A DNA stretch of 40,802 nucleotides from contig JACQRJ010000032.1 in assembly GCA_016206505.1 (NCBI GenBank), positions 1 through 40,802 on the forward strand, given 5' to 3'. This document shows, piece after piece, positions 24,371-32,001 of this stretch. A program made the translations under genes and the position numbers. Position 1 is the stretch's first letter. Each line of letters begins with the position of its first letter. The stretch is from Candidatus Peregrinibacteria bacterium (GTDB taxonomy: Bacteria; Patescibacteriota; Gracilibacteria; UBA1369; LOWO2-01-FULL-3). The notes under the pieces are model-generated. The model was not told the origin of the DNA and did not search any database. It was given only the letters and a program-made list of their open reading frames with translations.

Positions 24371-25348
24371 TTAGGAAATTTGTCCCTGATAAACGTAAAT
24401 GCGATGAAAGACAGGTAGCCTATTTTGTCTTCTTGTCTCGGCTTGTTCGGCGTTCAGAGGTTGTTTTGCCTCTTGGTCGGCGAAGAATTCAAACTGTCGT
24501 CCGCTTGCAACTTCCAGTGTCGCAAGTGATGAAAGGCTTGTTTCTGCGTGCTGGGCGATGATTTCCTGATGCAAAATGCTTGGTCTTAAACCATTTTTTC
24601 TAAAAAGTTCTTCCAGTGTTTTTTGTCCGGGGCGCCCGCCCAGATTTAAGACAACGCTGCCTCCCGGCTTGAGATGCGGGCGCACCTGCTGCAGCAAAAT
24701 ATCGTTTAACGCCAGTCCGTAGATGCCTAAGTCAGATGCATAGCGCTCTCTTTCGTAGTAATGAGCGAGTGCATCACCTTCGTATATTTGTTTATCTTTG
24801 GGCAGAATTACTTGTGGCAGGCATCCATATATGATGTCAAAATTGCCATCTTCGGCAAAGGGAAGCCAGCTTGCAAGATCGAGTGATCCACCATATGGCA
24901 AAACTTTTGCCAGGTTTTGGCTTTCCCTGCAGTGTCTTCTGATATTTCTGCATGCCAGAGGAACACATCGGCCTTCCTTGTCGGAAATCGCAATTGAATC
25001 GGGAGATTTAGCGAGTAGATAAATTACATTGATTCCGGTGCCGACGCCGATTTCCAAACATTTTTTGCCGCTTACGTCCAGTTTTGCCAGGCCACGCAAG
25101 AAGGCACGTGACCACTGATCGGGCTTGAAAGCGTAGGGTGGTATTTCGATGTCCACTGAATCGCTGCCAAAATCATCTGGCAGAACATCGGCTGTTGCAA
25201 CAAGCTGGCCTTCGGGCTCCCTAGTGTATTGATGATATAGTAGGCTTCTGTCAGGTTGTAGCTTTTGCAGGGCTTTGGTCGGCGGTGTTTTGAGATGTTC
25301 AGCGATGTCTATGGCATTTTCAGTGCCGATTAATTCTTCGGTAGTCAT
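24371..25348 (-). CDS. Methionine S-methyltransferase-like SAM methyltransferase
   Basis: 325 residues. Motif I is CLEIGVGTGIN (97-107). IPPYAFKPDQWSRAFLRGL, YGCLPQV (174-180), GIYGLALNDIL, LKPGGSVVLNLGGRPGQ (226-242), AETSLSSLATLE and FEFF (286-289) closely follow the methyltransferase domain of plant methionine S-methyltransferase (GCIPQ, NMGGRPGQ, ADTDISALVEIE, FEFF) and its bacterial relative MmtN. That enzyme converts methionine plus SAM to S-methylmethionine. The large aminotransferase-like half of the plant protein is absent. The next gene encodes a homocysteine S-methyltransferase. Substrate specificity is inferred from recalled family motifs and context; a related sulphur substrate remains possible. 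Confidence 0.68.
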   Translation of the reverse strand: MTTEELIGTENAIDIAEHLKTPPTKALQKLQPDRSLLYHQYTREPEGQLVATADVLPDDFGSDSVDIEIPPYAFKPDQWSRAFLRGLAKLDVSGKKCLEIGVGTGINVIYLLAKSPDSIAISDKEGRCVPLACRNIRRHCRESQNLAKVLPYGGSLDLASWLPFAEDGNFDIIYGCLPQVILPKDKQIYEGDALAHYYERERYASDLGIYGLALNDILLQQVRPHLKPGGSVVLNLGGRPGQKTLEELFRKNGLRPSILHQEIIAQHAETSLSSLATLEVASGRQFEFFADQEAKQPLNAEQAETRRQNRLPVFHRIYVYQGQIS

Positions 25349-25375
25349 ATTTAGCTTGTTAGTGAAATAAATTGA

Positions 25376-25678
25376 TTACTTGTTTTTGAGTTTTTTCTTC
25401 CAGCGCATCACGGTGCCGGGGCTTACGTTTACAAAACCGGCGATTTTGCGAATGGGGATTTTTGCTTTGATCATTTCTATGGCTCTATTTATTTGAAGTT
25501 CTTTGCTGCGCAGTCCGTAGCGAAATTCTTTGCTATGGCCGCTCCAGGTTTTGCCGCATTTTCTACAGCGCAGTCGGTTGAAATTTTTGTCATGGATAGC
25601 GATTTCTTCTTCGTTGAATACACCGAAATTTGGACAAAATTTGTTGGGACATGCTTGATTTGAGATGTGTTCGTTCAT
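25376..25678 (-). CDS. Zinc-ribbon plus helix-turn-helix protein
   Basis: 100 residues. Cys10, Cys15, Cys38 and Cys41 (CPNKFC...RCRKCGKTW) form a zinc ribbon like the N-terminal finger of IS1/IS1595-type transposases. Residues ~62-96 (NRAIEMIKAKIPIRKIAGFVNVSPGTVMRWKKKL) are a helix-turn-helix. No catalytic transposase domain follows, so it is either a domesticated regulator or a remnant. It is the first full-length gene after the attenuator leader and lies 27 bp before the methyltransferase gene, so it may regulate this operon. Confidence 0.65.
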   Translation of the reverse strand: MNEHISNQACPNKFCPNFGVFNEEEIAIHDKNFNRLRCRKCGKTWSGHSKEFRYGLRSKELQINRAIEMIKAKIPIRKIAGFVNVSPGTVMRWKKKLKNK

Positions 25679-25699
25679 TGTGAGAAAATTCAGATATAT

Positions 25700-25734
25700 A
25701 AAAAAAATCCACGAAATTCTTTTGAACTTCGTGG
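25700..25734 (-). terminator. Rho-independent terminator in the leader (attenuator)
   Basis: On the minus strand an 11-bp stem CCACGAAGTTC / GAATTTCGTGG (one G-U pair) with loop AAAA is followed by A and eight U residues. It lies 22 bp before the zinc-ribbon/HTH gene, that is, upstream of an operon rather than at its end. Its 5' arm (25724-25734) is also needed by the competing antiterminator stem. Confidence 0.8.
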
Positions 25735-25794
25735 AGGTGAGTTGCTTTTCAGCTTCTTAAGTTTTTGTATTAAGAAGAGCTCACCACGAAGTTC
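25724..25794 (-). promoter_or_regulatory. Antiterminator stem competing with the leader terminator
   Basis: On the minus strand GAACTTCGTGGTGAG (from 25794 down to 25780) pairs with the segment at 25741-25724: 9 bp GAACTTCGT/ACGAAGTTC and 6 bp GGTGAG/CTCACC, with a 3-nt bulge. The stem encloses an 8-bp hairpin CTTCTTAA/TTAAGAAG and a short GCT-GAAA-AGC hairpin. The antiterminator and terminator share the arm at 25724-25734, so only one can form at a time. The upstream arm is coding sequence of the leader peptide, and its stop codon lies in the inner hairpin. Confidence 0.7.
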
Positions 25795-25847
25795 GTGGGG
25801 CTCATCATCATTGAAGGATCAAATTGATTTTGGTGCGAATTGATCAT
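25770..25847 (-). CDS. Met-rich leader peptide of the methyltransferase operon
   Basis: A 25-codon frame runs from ATG 25847 to TAA 25770-25772. Codons 13-15 are three consecutive ATGs (…DPSMMMSP…), located just before the first antiterminator arm. The ATG lies 9 nt after a good -10 box, the same spacing as other leaderless genes here. A ribosome slowed at the Met codons would leave the antiterminator arm free. A ribosome reaching the stop would cover it and favour the terminator. Methionine is the expected product of the downstream enzymes. This is a prediction from sequence layout; translation has not been shown. Confidence 0.6.
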   Translation of the reverse strand: MINSHQNQFDPSMMMSPTNFVVSSS

Positions 25848-25856
25848 ACGTGGGCT

Positions 25857-25885
25857 ATGGTATGCGCGCATTTGACGATTGTCAA
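25857..25885 (-). promoter_or_regulatory. Promoter of the Met-leader / methyltransferase operon
   Basis: On the minus strand a perfect TTGACA (25880-25885), 17 nt, then TACCAT (25857-25862), 9 nt before the leader-peptide ATG. The -35 box is half of an inverted repeat TTGAC-GATT-GTCAA (25872-25885), which may bind a regulator and overlaps the divergent plus-strand promoter. Confidence 0.6.
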
Positions 25886-25905
25886 TAATGTTGTATCTGT
25901 ATAAT
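25879..25905 (+). promoter_or_regulatory. Candidate divergent promoter for the 25977 gene
   Basis: TTGTCA (25879-25884), 15 nt, then consensus TATAAT (25900-25905). The spacer is short, but the -10 is perfect. Its -35 overlaps that of the minus-strand leader promoter. Confidence 0.4.
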
Positions 25906-25911
25906 GTGAAA

Positions 25912-25953
25912 ATGGCAGGGCTTTTGTTTTTGGAGGAATGGTTTAGGGCGTAA
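25912..25953 (+). CDS. Possible 13-codon leaderless mini-ORF
   Basis: ATG 25912 lies 6 nt after the TATAAT at 25900-25905, exactly the distance seen at leaderless genes here. It encodes MAGLLFLEEWFRA and stops 23 bp before the 25977 gene. No competing stem-loops are seen, so a regulatory role is speculative. Confidence 0.25.
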   Translation: MAGLLFLEEWFRA

Positions 25954-25976
25954 AACTGGCTCCAGCTATTTACAAA

Positions 25977-26312
25977 ATGGCTGCAGTATGCCAATCTTGC
26001 GGTATGGACCATGAAAAACCATTTGGTGCGGATTGTGAAGGAGTTGTGTGGACTGAGACCAGAATTGCTGATATGAAATACTTCAAAAGGCGAGATGGCC
26101 TGTGGGTTTTGGCTAGAAAAAGAGGAGTTTTTGGTGACGTGGATTGTATGACATATCGCTTTGGGGGTATATTTTTTTTGGTAGTTGGGGAAGAGGATGT
26201 TGGGCGATTGTTGGATGTGAATGGAGTTGAGCTTATTGTAGTCAAGGATATTCGTGATCGTGTTTTGGTGACAAGTGCGATAGATGAGGTATCTCCGCAT
26301 AAGAAGCGGTAG
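25977..26312 (+). CDS. Zinc-ribbon-start hypothetical protein (111 aa)
   Basis: Opens MAAVCQSCGMDHEKPFGADCEG, a CxxCGM half zinc-ribbon, followed by a mixed alpha/beta region (KRRDGLWVLARKRGVFGDVDCMTYRFGGIFFLVVGEEDVGRLLDVNGVELIVV). No known family is recognised beyond the ribbon. The 5' end (13 nt upstream and ~30 coding bases) nearly duplicates that of the 21811 gene, although the rest of the two proteins is unrelated. A longer antisense frame covers the same DNA but shows no recognisable protein. Confidence 0.5.
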   Translation: MAAVCQSCGMDHEKPFGADCEGVVWTETRIADMKYFKRRDGLWVLARKRGVFGDVDCMTYRFGGIFFLVVGEEDVGRLLDVNGVELIVVKDIRDRVLVTSAIDEVSPHKKR

Positions 26313-26331
26313 GTTTGACATAACGGTGGCA

Positions 26332-26360
26332 TTGAAAAAAGCTCTTGGAAATGCTATAAT
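26332..26360 (+). promoter_or_regulatory. Promoter of the FHA-giant cassette
   Basis: TTGAAA (26332-26337), 17 nt, then extended -10 TGCTATAAT (TATAAT at 26355-26360), 23 nt before the ATG at 26384. One of the best promoter matches in the window. Confidence 0.7.
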
Positions 26361-26383
26361 TAAGGGATTTTGGTTGTGCATAA

Positions 26384-26683
26384 ATGACTGAAATGAAAAC
26401 AAAAATAAAAAAAATGATAAGGAAATCTATTTTTCTTGATGAGTACCGGAAAAAAGCGCTTCTGACGATTGTTGATGATCTATCGTTATCAGATAGAGAG
26501 GCTATTTGCGTCCTTTTGAATTCAGAGGAGGATATTATGCGCAGGGTTTTGACCCGGATTGTAGAGCACGATGGCAGTAAAAAGCTGGAGGGGATTTTTA
26601 AAAGCACCAAAGGTTTATTTACCAAAGCTTCGAATGTCACCAGGCGCAAGTGGCTGCAGGAGAAAGCTGGGTGGAAAATGTAG
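26384..26683 (+). CDS. Small helical hypothetical protein, first gene of the giant-protein cassette
   Basis: 99 residues, lysine-rich and predicted helical (IKKMIRKSIFLDEYRKKALLTIVDDLSLSDREAICVLLNSEEDIMRRVLTRIV). It lacks membrane segments and cysteine motifs, and no family is recognised. The giant gene starts 17 bp after its stop, so the two are co-transcribed and may act together. Confidence 0.55.
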   Translation: MTEMKTKIKKMIRKSIFLDEYRKKALLTIVDDLSLSDREAICVLLNSEEDIMRRVLTRIVEHDGSKKLEGIFKSTKGLFTKASNVTRRKWLQEKAGWKM

Positions 26684-26699
26684 CATTTACGTTTAAAAA

Positions 26700-29600
26700 A
26701 TGACTTCGTTTGAAAGGCAAAAAGTAGGCGATGAAATAAAAAGGGTGGGACAGGTTGTTCGTGAAACCCCTCTTGAAGCTGCCAGGAAACAGGAGATAGT
26801 TGATGTTTATTTGAAAAGAACGCAGGATCTTTTGGATTTGGTCGATTCTCTTGATGCGAATGATCCTTTGAGGCAAACGGTTCTTCGTTATTTGCTTGAT
26901 AATCTTGCCAGGCTTGATAAAGACGCTTTGATCAAGGAGCTGGATGTTTATCGAGAGAGAATTGATCAATTTTATCGCGAAGTTTTGGCAAGAAAAGAAA
27001 AAGTGTCGGGTTGGAGGAGTGGTTTTCAAAAAAATCTGAATCAGGATTTTGTTGCTGTTTTTGGCGTTGAAATCCCCGGTGATGTAAGAGATAAGCTTTA
27101 TGTTATGCCGGAAAAAGGTACTGAAGCTTTCAGATACGCAATGGGGCAACTGATACGTGCAGGGAAAAATACCGTGCATGGGAAGGAAATATTTGGTAGG
27201 CATTGGTCAATGTTTAGGGAGGCGCTGGATTTTGCCGTTGCCGGTAAATTTGATCAGGCTGCAATTATAATCAATAAATTGATTATAATTGTTTTGGATT
27301 CAGGGAAAGCGAAAGAGCATGAAGCCGGTCAGGAAAATCTAAAATTAAGGGCAAGAGAGGTTTTAGCTCTAAAAAAACAGGGAATTTCGAAAGCTTACGG
27401 TGAATTTTTGAAATTGAAAGAACCTTTGGATTTTGAAATTACTGCTTATCTGCATGCCAAAGATATTCCAAAGTTTGCGAAACTGACTGCCGAAAGAATG
27501 TTTAAAATCCGGTCATTACAGCTTAGTCAGGCCAGGATGGTGCAAAAGGTTTTTATTGCTCGTGATGCGTATTTTAACGAGGCGCCTGCCGAACTTACGG
27601 CAAATGAAAAATATGATTTGTTTTGTGATGGAGTTGGATTGCCGAAAACATTTACCATAAGAGATTTTCGTGTTGTGGGGCCGGAGGGTGAGATTGATGA
27701 AAGGAGTAAGCAATCTTATGTGCCTGGCACTGTTTTAGATAATAATCTGGAGATTCCTCTGGATTTACATTCTTCGTTTTATAAACGATTGTTTGAAAAG
27801 CTGGAATATAATCAACTGTATGCCTCCAAGGAGGCCTTTTTACGTACTCATGATCCGAAGTATGAGAAAAGCGCGCGCAAGTTTTTTGAAGTGGAAGAAA
27901 ATGGTGGCGTTAAGACCGCTGATTGTTTGCGAAAGCAGGTTATCGCAGGTGCCGATATTGCGCCGGATGTAAAACGGCGGGTTGAAAAAGCAATGAAGTC
28001 AAAGATGGATAAGACAGTTAAAGACTTTTCAAAGTTGCAGAGTGATCTGGCGAAAGCCGACCCTTATGTAATTCACGACAAATCGCGTGAATTTTATCTT
28101 GCGCTTTCCAGCGAAAAGAAAGATGGAGTTTTGGAATTGGCAAAGTTGATTGATCCGAGATTGGCTGCGGATAATCCCGGAAATAAGGCGATATTGGATC
28201 TTTATGAGAATTTTACAAGTGTTTACATGGCGAGAACGGTTCAGTTGTCACAGGATGCCATGACCAAACATCCGAAAATCCTTGCTGATATCGCTGATGT
28301 AACGAGTTATATGAGCGATGCTTCAGGTTTTATGGAAGCAACGATGAGAACTTTCAAAGACATGCAAAAAACCGGAGAAGGCATTGGAGATCAGTTTCTT
28401 GGAGGGTTGCGTTATCGGGCAACTCAATTGTATCACGATCCTAGACGTGAAAAAATTTATAGCAAGCTTTATGGCAAGCCGTTTTTTGACGCTTATAAAA
28501 CTAAAAGCGCCAAAGATTCGACGGAATTCGATCGTCAGATGGAGATTGTATGGTCGGGTATGTCGAAAATGTATAAAGAAGCTCCACGTTTTGCTTCCGA
28601 TGTTGGACGTCTTTGTTCAAAGGTGATGAAAATGGAAGGCGATCCCAGTACTTTTCTCGATTATCTCGAGAGTATGCGCGGACCGATCATTATTACGGCG
28701 GTTGCGTGTGCGGGTGCAATTGCCGGTGGATATCTGCTTCTACCGCTTTTAGCAAAAGGTGGGGCTTTGGCTTCCGCCGGATTCCTGACAAAACTAGTCG
28801 CCACTTCTATTACCACCGGCGTAACTGCCGGTATCGGAAGTATGGCAGGGGTCGCTTTGGTAACGGGCAGAGTTGATCATATGGATTCTTGGCAGAAAAA
28901 TCTGCTCACTTTGGGGCAAAGTGTGGGAATGCAGGCTTTGGCGGGAGTTGGAGGCGCCGTTTTGGGCAGAGGGATGGCGTCGCTTGGGAAAGTTATTGCA
29001 AATAAATCTCCTTTTTGGGGTACTAGGGTTACGGCATATGCCAAAAATTATGCCGATGTCATGCTGGCCCGTTCGGTTTCGGTAAGAACCGGCGGTTTTT
29101 TCAGTAGATTCAAAGATTTTTTTGTGCGTTTGGGTGAAGAAACAAGCGAAGAATTGCTTGAAGATATGTTTGAGACCGTCGGTAAGGCTATAAGTGCCGA
29201 TAATCCGGTTTTGGGATTTGTATGCATGCTGATTCCTTCAAGTACAAGGACGGCTCGCGGTGTGTTTTTACAATCAAATGGAAAATTTACCGCAGCTCCG
29301 GGGGTAGATGTTCATGTGACAGAACGCGGTCTTGATATTCAATATGGCAGTATTGATAGTGTACTGGCCCTTTTGCGATCAAAAAAAGCACCTGCACAGT
29401 TGATTGCGTCCCTCGAACAAGGAGGTGAAGTGGATGCGGATTTTGACGGCGTGAGGATCAGAGTAAAGCCCACGCCTGCTGCGTCTGCGTCTGCTGCGCC
29501 TGTTGCGCCTACGGACACTTCACGGGCCCGGGATACGGATGTTGCAAGGAGCGAACCTGAGCCGGGTGACACGGGAGATATTGGGCAGGTTAAAACACTT

Positions 29601-31985
29601 GCTGATACCATAAGGGATAAGGGTCTGAGGTTGGCTGTTTTGGACGTGGTGTCGGATATATGGTCAAATACAAAAGAAGGTTTAGTGAGAGGTGTCCAAA
29701 AATTGGACAAGATATATGAAAAGCTCAAAGCTTCAGGAGCATGGGAACTGCTTGGGAAAATTGCCGACAAAATTGATGAAAAGATTCACCGCTTTCATGA
29801 TGCAACTACCGCTTTTAATTTGATGCTTTTGTTTGCTGCCGCCGGAATTGCCACTATAAGCGGTTTGTTTATTTATCTTTCGACCCGTTACGACAGGGTG
29901 CGAAAGGTTTTGCGTCGTGGTGAGATGGTTATTTTTGGTTCTGATAAAGACTGGGTGATTGAGAATCCCGATGCCCACGGTAGAGTTTTAATTATAAGAT
30001 TACAGCCTATTGGCCGCGAAGACCATGTACAGGTTATAAAGAAAATTGTCAGTCTGCGTGAGCTTTTGAGATATAATCCCGAAATATGGGACAGAACTTA
30101 TGTACAAGATACATCTCAGGGACATGCTCGTAGAGATGTTCGTGTAGATCGCTCCGCCGATAGGTCCCAACGTCGTCACGAAGGGAATTTCAACAATAAA
30201 CTTAATCCTAAACAGATTTATATTTTTTCTGTTAATCGTCCTGTTGTTTTGCTTTTGGCGATAAGGAAATCTCAAAGGGTTAATTTATCCGTTTTGGAGG
30301 ATGGCAGCATAGTTCTTGAGAGTAACGGCAAAAGGCATGTAGTGCGTGTCGGTGAGGAGATGCTATTTGGCCGAGCAGATTTTGATTCTAATAATGATCA
30401 TGTTTCTGCTCAACATGTGAGGATCAAAAATTTGGGCGATGGAAAATTTGAGCTTGAGGACTGGAATTCAAAAAACGGTACGAAAGTTGAAAGTGTTGCG
30501 GATGGTAGAGGGGCTGTAGATCAAGGTGCAAGATTGGAAGGTCCTTTTACGGTGAGTCCTTCTTTGGCTGCACTATTTGCCTGGCTGGATTCTCAGGGTA
30601 CGACATATAGCGGTATGCCGGTTGAAAAAATCAAGGCGAACATAATCGCTTATATACAGGGAAATGGCAGTATTGCTCCGGATGGTATTCCCCGCATGGG
30701 CGACCTCAGGCAAAAAGCTGTTGATATTTTGACTGAATATCAGAGAGATGCTGTTCAGTCGCATCTGCAGAGATCCAAGGTGACGTATGATGTTTCAAAT
30801 ACGGTATCGCGTGTGGAGGATGCAAATTCGGCTGAAATCGAAGATACAATATCAAGATGGTTGGGAGCTAAATCTGCCGATACATCACATGGAGTGATTG
30901 TTGATGATGTGTTGGCGAATAATTTTAGAAGAGGACGTCCTCAAAAATTTGAGATTCGATTTAGAAACGGTACTACTGTGAAATTAATATTTCCTGCTCG
31001 TTGTGGAGGAGAGATGGCTCGTATACAGAGCTATGTTGCTGCAGCCGAACAATGGATCCAATTGCAATTTGGACAGTATGGTGTAAAACCAAGACAGAAT
31101 CTGACTATTTTGTTAATGGACGATGTGCCCGGCCATGGTAAAAGTGTTCGCGGTCATGCGGGTAGGGATAGTATTATCATGAGGGCGGATTCGATAGGTA
31201 CCCAGAGATTTTATGAAACTTATTTTCATGAAAGAACTCATTCTATTTTGGGAGCTCATAACATGTGGGCTCATGATGGCGGTGTTGTTGAAGGAATAGC
31301 CAATTATATGGCTGCAGATGGTGTGAAATCTTTGGGGTTTGTAAATCCTGAGGTTATGAAGATTTCCGGAAGGCGTGGTCGCGTGGCTGATGCAGTTCTG
31401 GATAATGTACGTAGTGGCATGTCATATTTCCAAGCTTTGAAACTCTATTTTGAGCAATTTCATAACAAAACTGATTATGATTTGAATTATGAATATGGTC
31501 AGGCTTTTACGGCAGCATTTATAGAGCATTTTCATGGCAATATTGCTGTGTTTCTGGAACTTTATGCGGCGTTGGGAAAAAGTGAATTCAGAAGTGGTGG
31601 ACGCCCGGTAAATGAAATGTATGCCGGAGCGATGCGTGCTATAGGCTTATCCAGTGATGATATCACCTCTATTCTTCATGAAACTGCCGGTAAATTGATG
31701 TTGAGAGCGCATAAAGGGCAAGAGCTTTTTGATATGATAATCAGCCAGAGTCCCAGTGAAATACATGCGATTTTGGATCAGCAGAGTCTTGCTACAATAT
31801 TTGGTCTTGATAGTCCGACTTTGGCCGAACTGGAGGCTCATGTTGAGGATGCGAAAAGGTATGTGCATGGAAGGCGGGCGGGACGTGCAAGCATTCAGGC
31901 TTTTATTCAAATTTTGGATGTTAAGCTTGGTGAAATAAAAAGTAGTCGGGGTATGGGACTGCGTACTCAAATGCGTTACGAATAA
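26700..31985 (+). CDS. Giant protein (1761 aa): membrane segments, FHA domain and gluzincin-type protease domain
   Basis: Residues 1-655 are charged and helical, without a recognised domain. Residues ~661-775 are Gly/Ala-rich and hydrophobic (IIITAVACAGAIAGGYLLLPLL and three further stretches), probably membrane-inserted. An Ala/Ser/Pro linker follows near 922-960. A single clear membrane helix is at ~1040-1062 (MLLFAAAGIATISGLFIYLS). Residues ~1195-1275 are an FHA phosphopeptide-binding domain with all key residues: Gly1224-Arg1225, Ser1236-x-x-His1239, Asn1259-Gly-Thr1261. Residues ~1420-1620 resemble a Peptidase_MA-type zincin: His1510-Glu-Arg-Thr-His1514 with the third ligand probably Glu1531 in GGVVEGIANYMAADG. 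Substrate and topology are unknown. Confidence 0.75.
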   Translation: MTSFERQKVGDEIKRVGQVVRETPLEAARKQEIVDVYLKRTQDLLDLVDSLDANDPLRQTVLRYLLDNLARLDKDALIKELDVYRERIDQFYREVLARKEKVSGWRSGFQKNLNQDFVAVFGVEIPGDVRDKLYVMPEKGTEAFRYAMGQLIRAGKNTVHGKEIFGRHWSMFREALDFAVAGKFDQAAIIINKLIIIVLDSGKAKEHEAGQENLKLRAREVLALKKQGISKAYGEFLKLKEPLDFEITAYLHAKDIPKFAKLTAERMFKIRSLQLSQARMVQKVFIARDAYFNEAPAELTANEKYDLFCDGVGLPKTFTIRDFRVVGPEGEIDERSKQSYVPGTVLDNNLEIPLDLHSSFYKRLFEKLEYNQLYASKEAFLRTHDPKYEKSARKFFEVEENGGVKTADCLRKQVIAGADIAPDVKRRVEKAMKSKMDKTVKDFSKLQSDLAKADPYVIHDKSREFYLALSSEKKDGVLELAKLIDPRLAADNPGNKAILDLYENFTSVYMARTVQLSQDAMTKHPKILADIADVTSYMSDASGFMEATMRTFKDMQKTGEGIGDQFLGGLRYRATQLYHDPRREKIYSKLYGKPFFDAYKTKSAKDSTEFDRQMEIVWSGMSKMYKEAPRFASDVGRLCSKVMKMEGDPSTFLDYLESMRGPIIITAVACAGAIAGGYLLLPLLAKGGALASAGFLTKLVATSITTGVTAGIGSMAGVALVTGRVDHMDSWQKNLLTLGQSVGMQALAGVGGAVLGRGMASLGKVIANKSPFWGTRVTAYAKNYADVMLARSVSVRTGGFFSRFKDFFVRLGEETSEELLEDMFETVGKAISADNPVLGFVCMLIPSSTRTARGVFLQSNGKFTAAPGVDVHVTERGLDIQYGSIDSVLALLRSKKAPAQLIASLEQGGEVDADFDGVRIRVKPTPAASASAAPVAPTDTSRARDTDVARSEPEPGDTGDIGQVKTLADTIRDKGLRLAVLDVVSDIWSNTKEGLVRGVQKLDKIYEKLKASGAWELLGKIADKIDEKIHRFHDATTAFNLMLLFAAAGIATISGLFIYLSTRYDRVRKVLRRGEMVIFGSDKDWVIENPDAHGRVLIIRLQPIGREDHVQVIKKIVSLRELLRYNPEIWDRTYVQDTSQGHARRDVRVDRSADRSQRRHEGNFNNKLNPKQIYIFSVNRPVVLLLAIRKSQRVNLSVLEDGSIVLESNGKRHVVRVGEEMLFGRADFDSNNDHVSAQHVRIKNLGDGKFELEDWNSKNGTKVESVADGRGAVDQGARLEGPFTVSPSLAALFAWLDSQGTTYSGMPVEKIKANIIAYIQGNGSIAPDGIPRMGDLRQKAVDILTEYQRDAVQSHLQRSKVTYDVSNTVSRVEDANSAEIEDTISRWLGAKSADTSHGVIVDDVLANNFRRGRPQKFEIRFRNGTTVKLIFPARCGGEMARIQSYVAAAEQWIQLQFGQYGVKPRQNLTILLMDDVPGHGKSVRGHAGRDSIIMRADSIGTQRFYETYFHERTHSILGAHNMWAHDGGVVEGIANYMAADGVKSLGFVNPEVMKISGRRGRVADAVLDNVRSGMSYFQALKLYFEQFHNKTDYDLNYEYGQAFTAAFIEHFHGNIAVFLELYAALGKSEFRSGGRPVNEMYAGAMRAIGLSSDDITSILHETAGKLMLRAHKGQELFDMIISQSPSEIHAILDQQSLATIFGLDSPTLAELEAHVEDAKRYVHGRRAGRASIQAFIQILDVKLGEIKSSRGMGLRTQMRYE

Positions 31986-32001
31986 TTTAACTAAATTTTT
32001 T

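Noticed and set aside
25700-25798. MITE or REP-type palindromic element
   Set aside because: The repeated arms are better explained by competing terminator and antiterminator stems, with a U8 tract, a promoter and a leader frame in the correct order. No target-site duplication is evident.
25700-25800. SAM-I, SAM-II or SAH riboswitch in the operon leader
   Set aside because: None of the conserved aptamer core sequences of these classes could be recognised, and the leader is short and translated.
25770-26402. A 210-codon minus-strand frame covering the 25977 gene
   Set aside because: Its upper part has no recognisable protein features and is antisense to a gene with a CxxCGM start shared with a paralogue. 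Only its last 25 codons, the Met leader peptide, have their own promoter and context.
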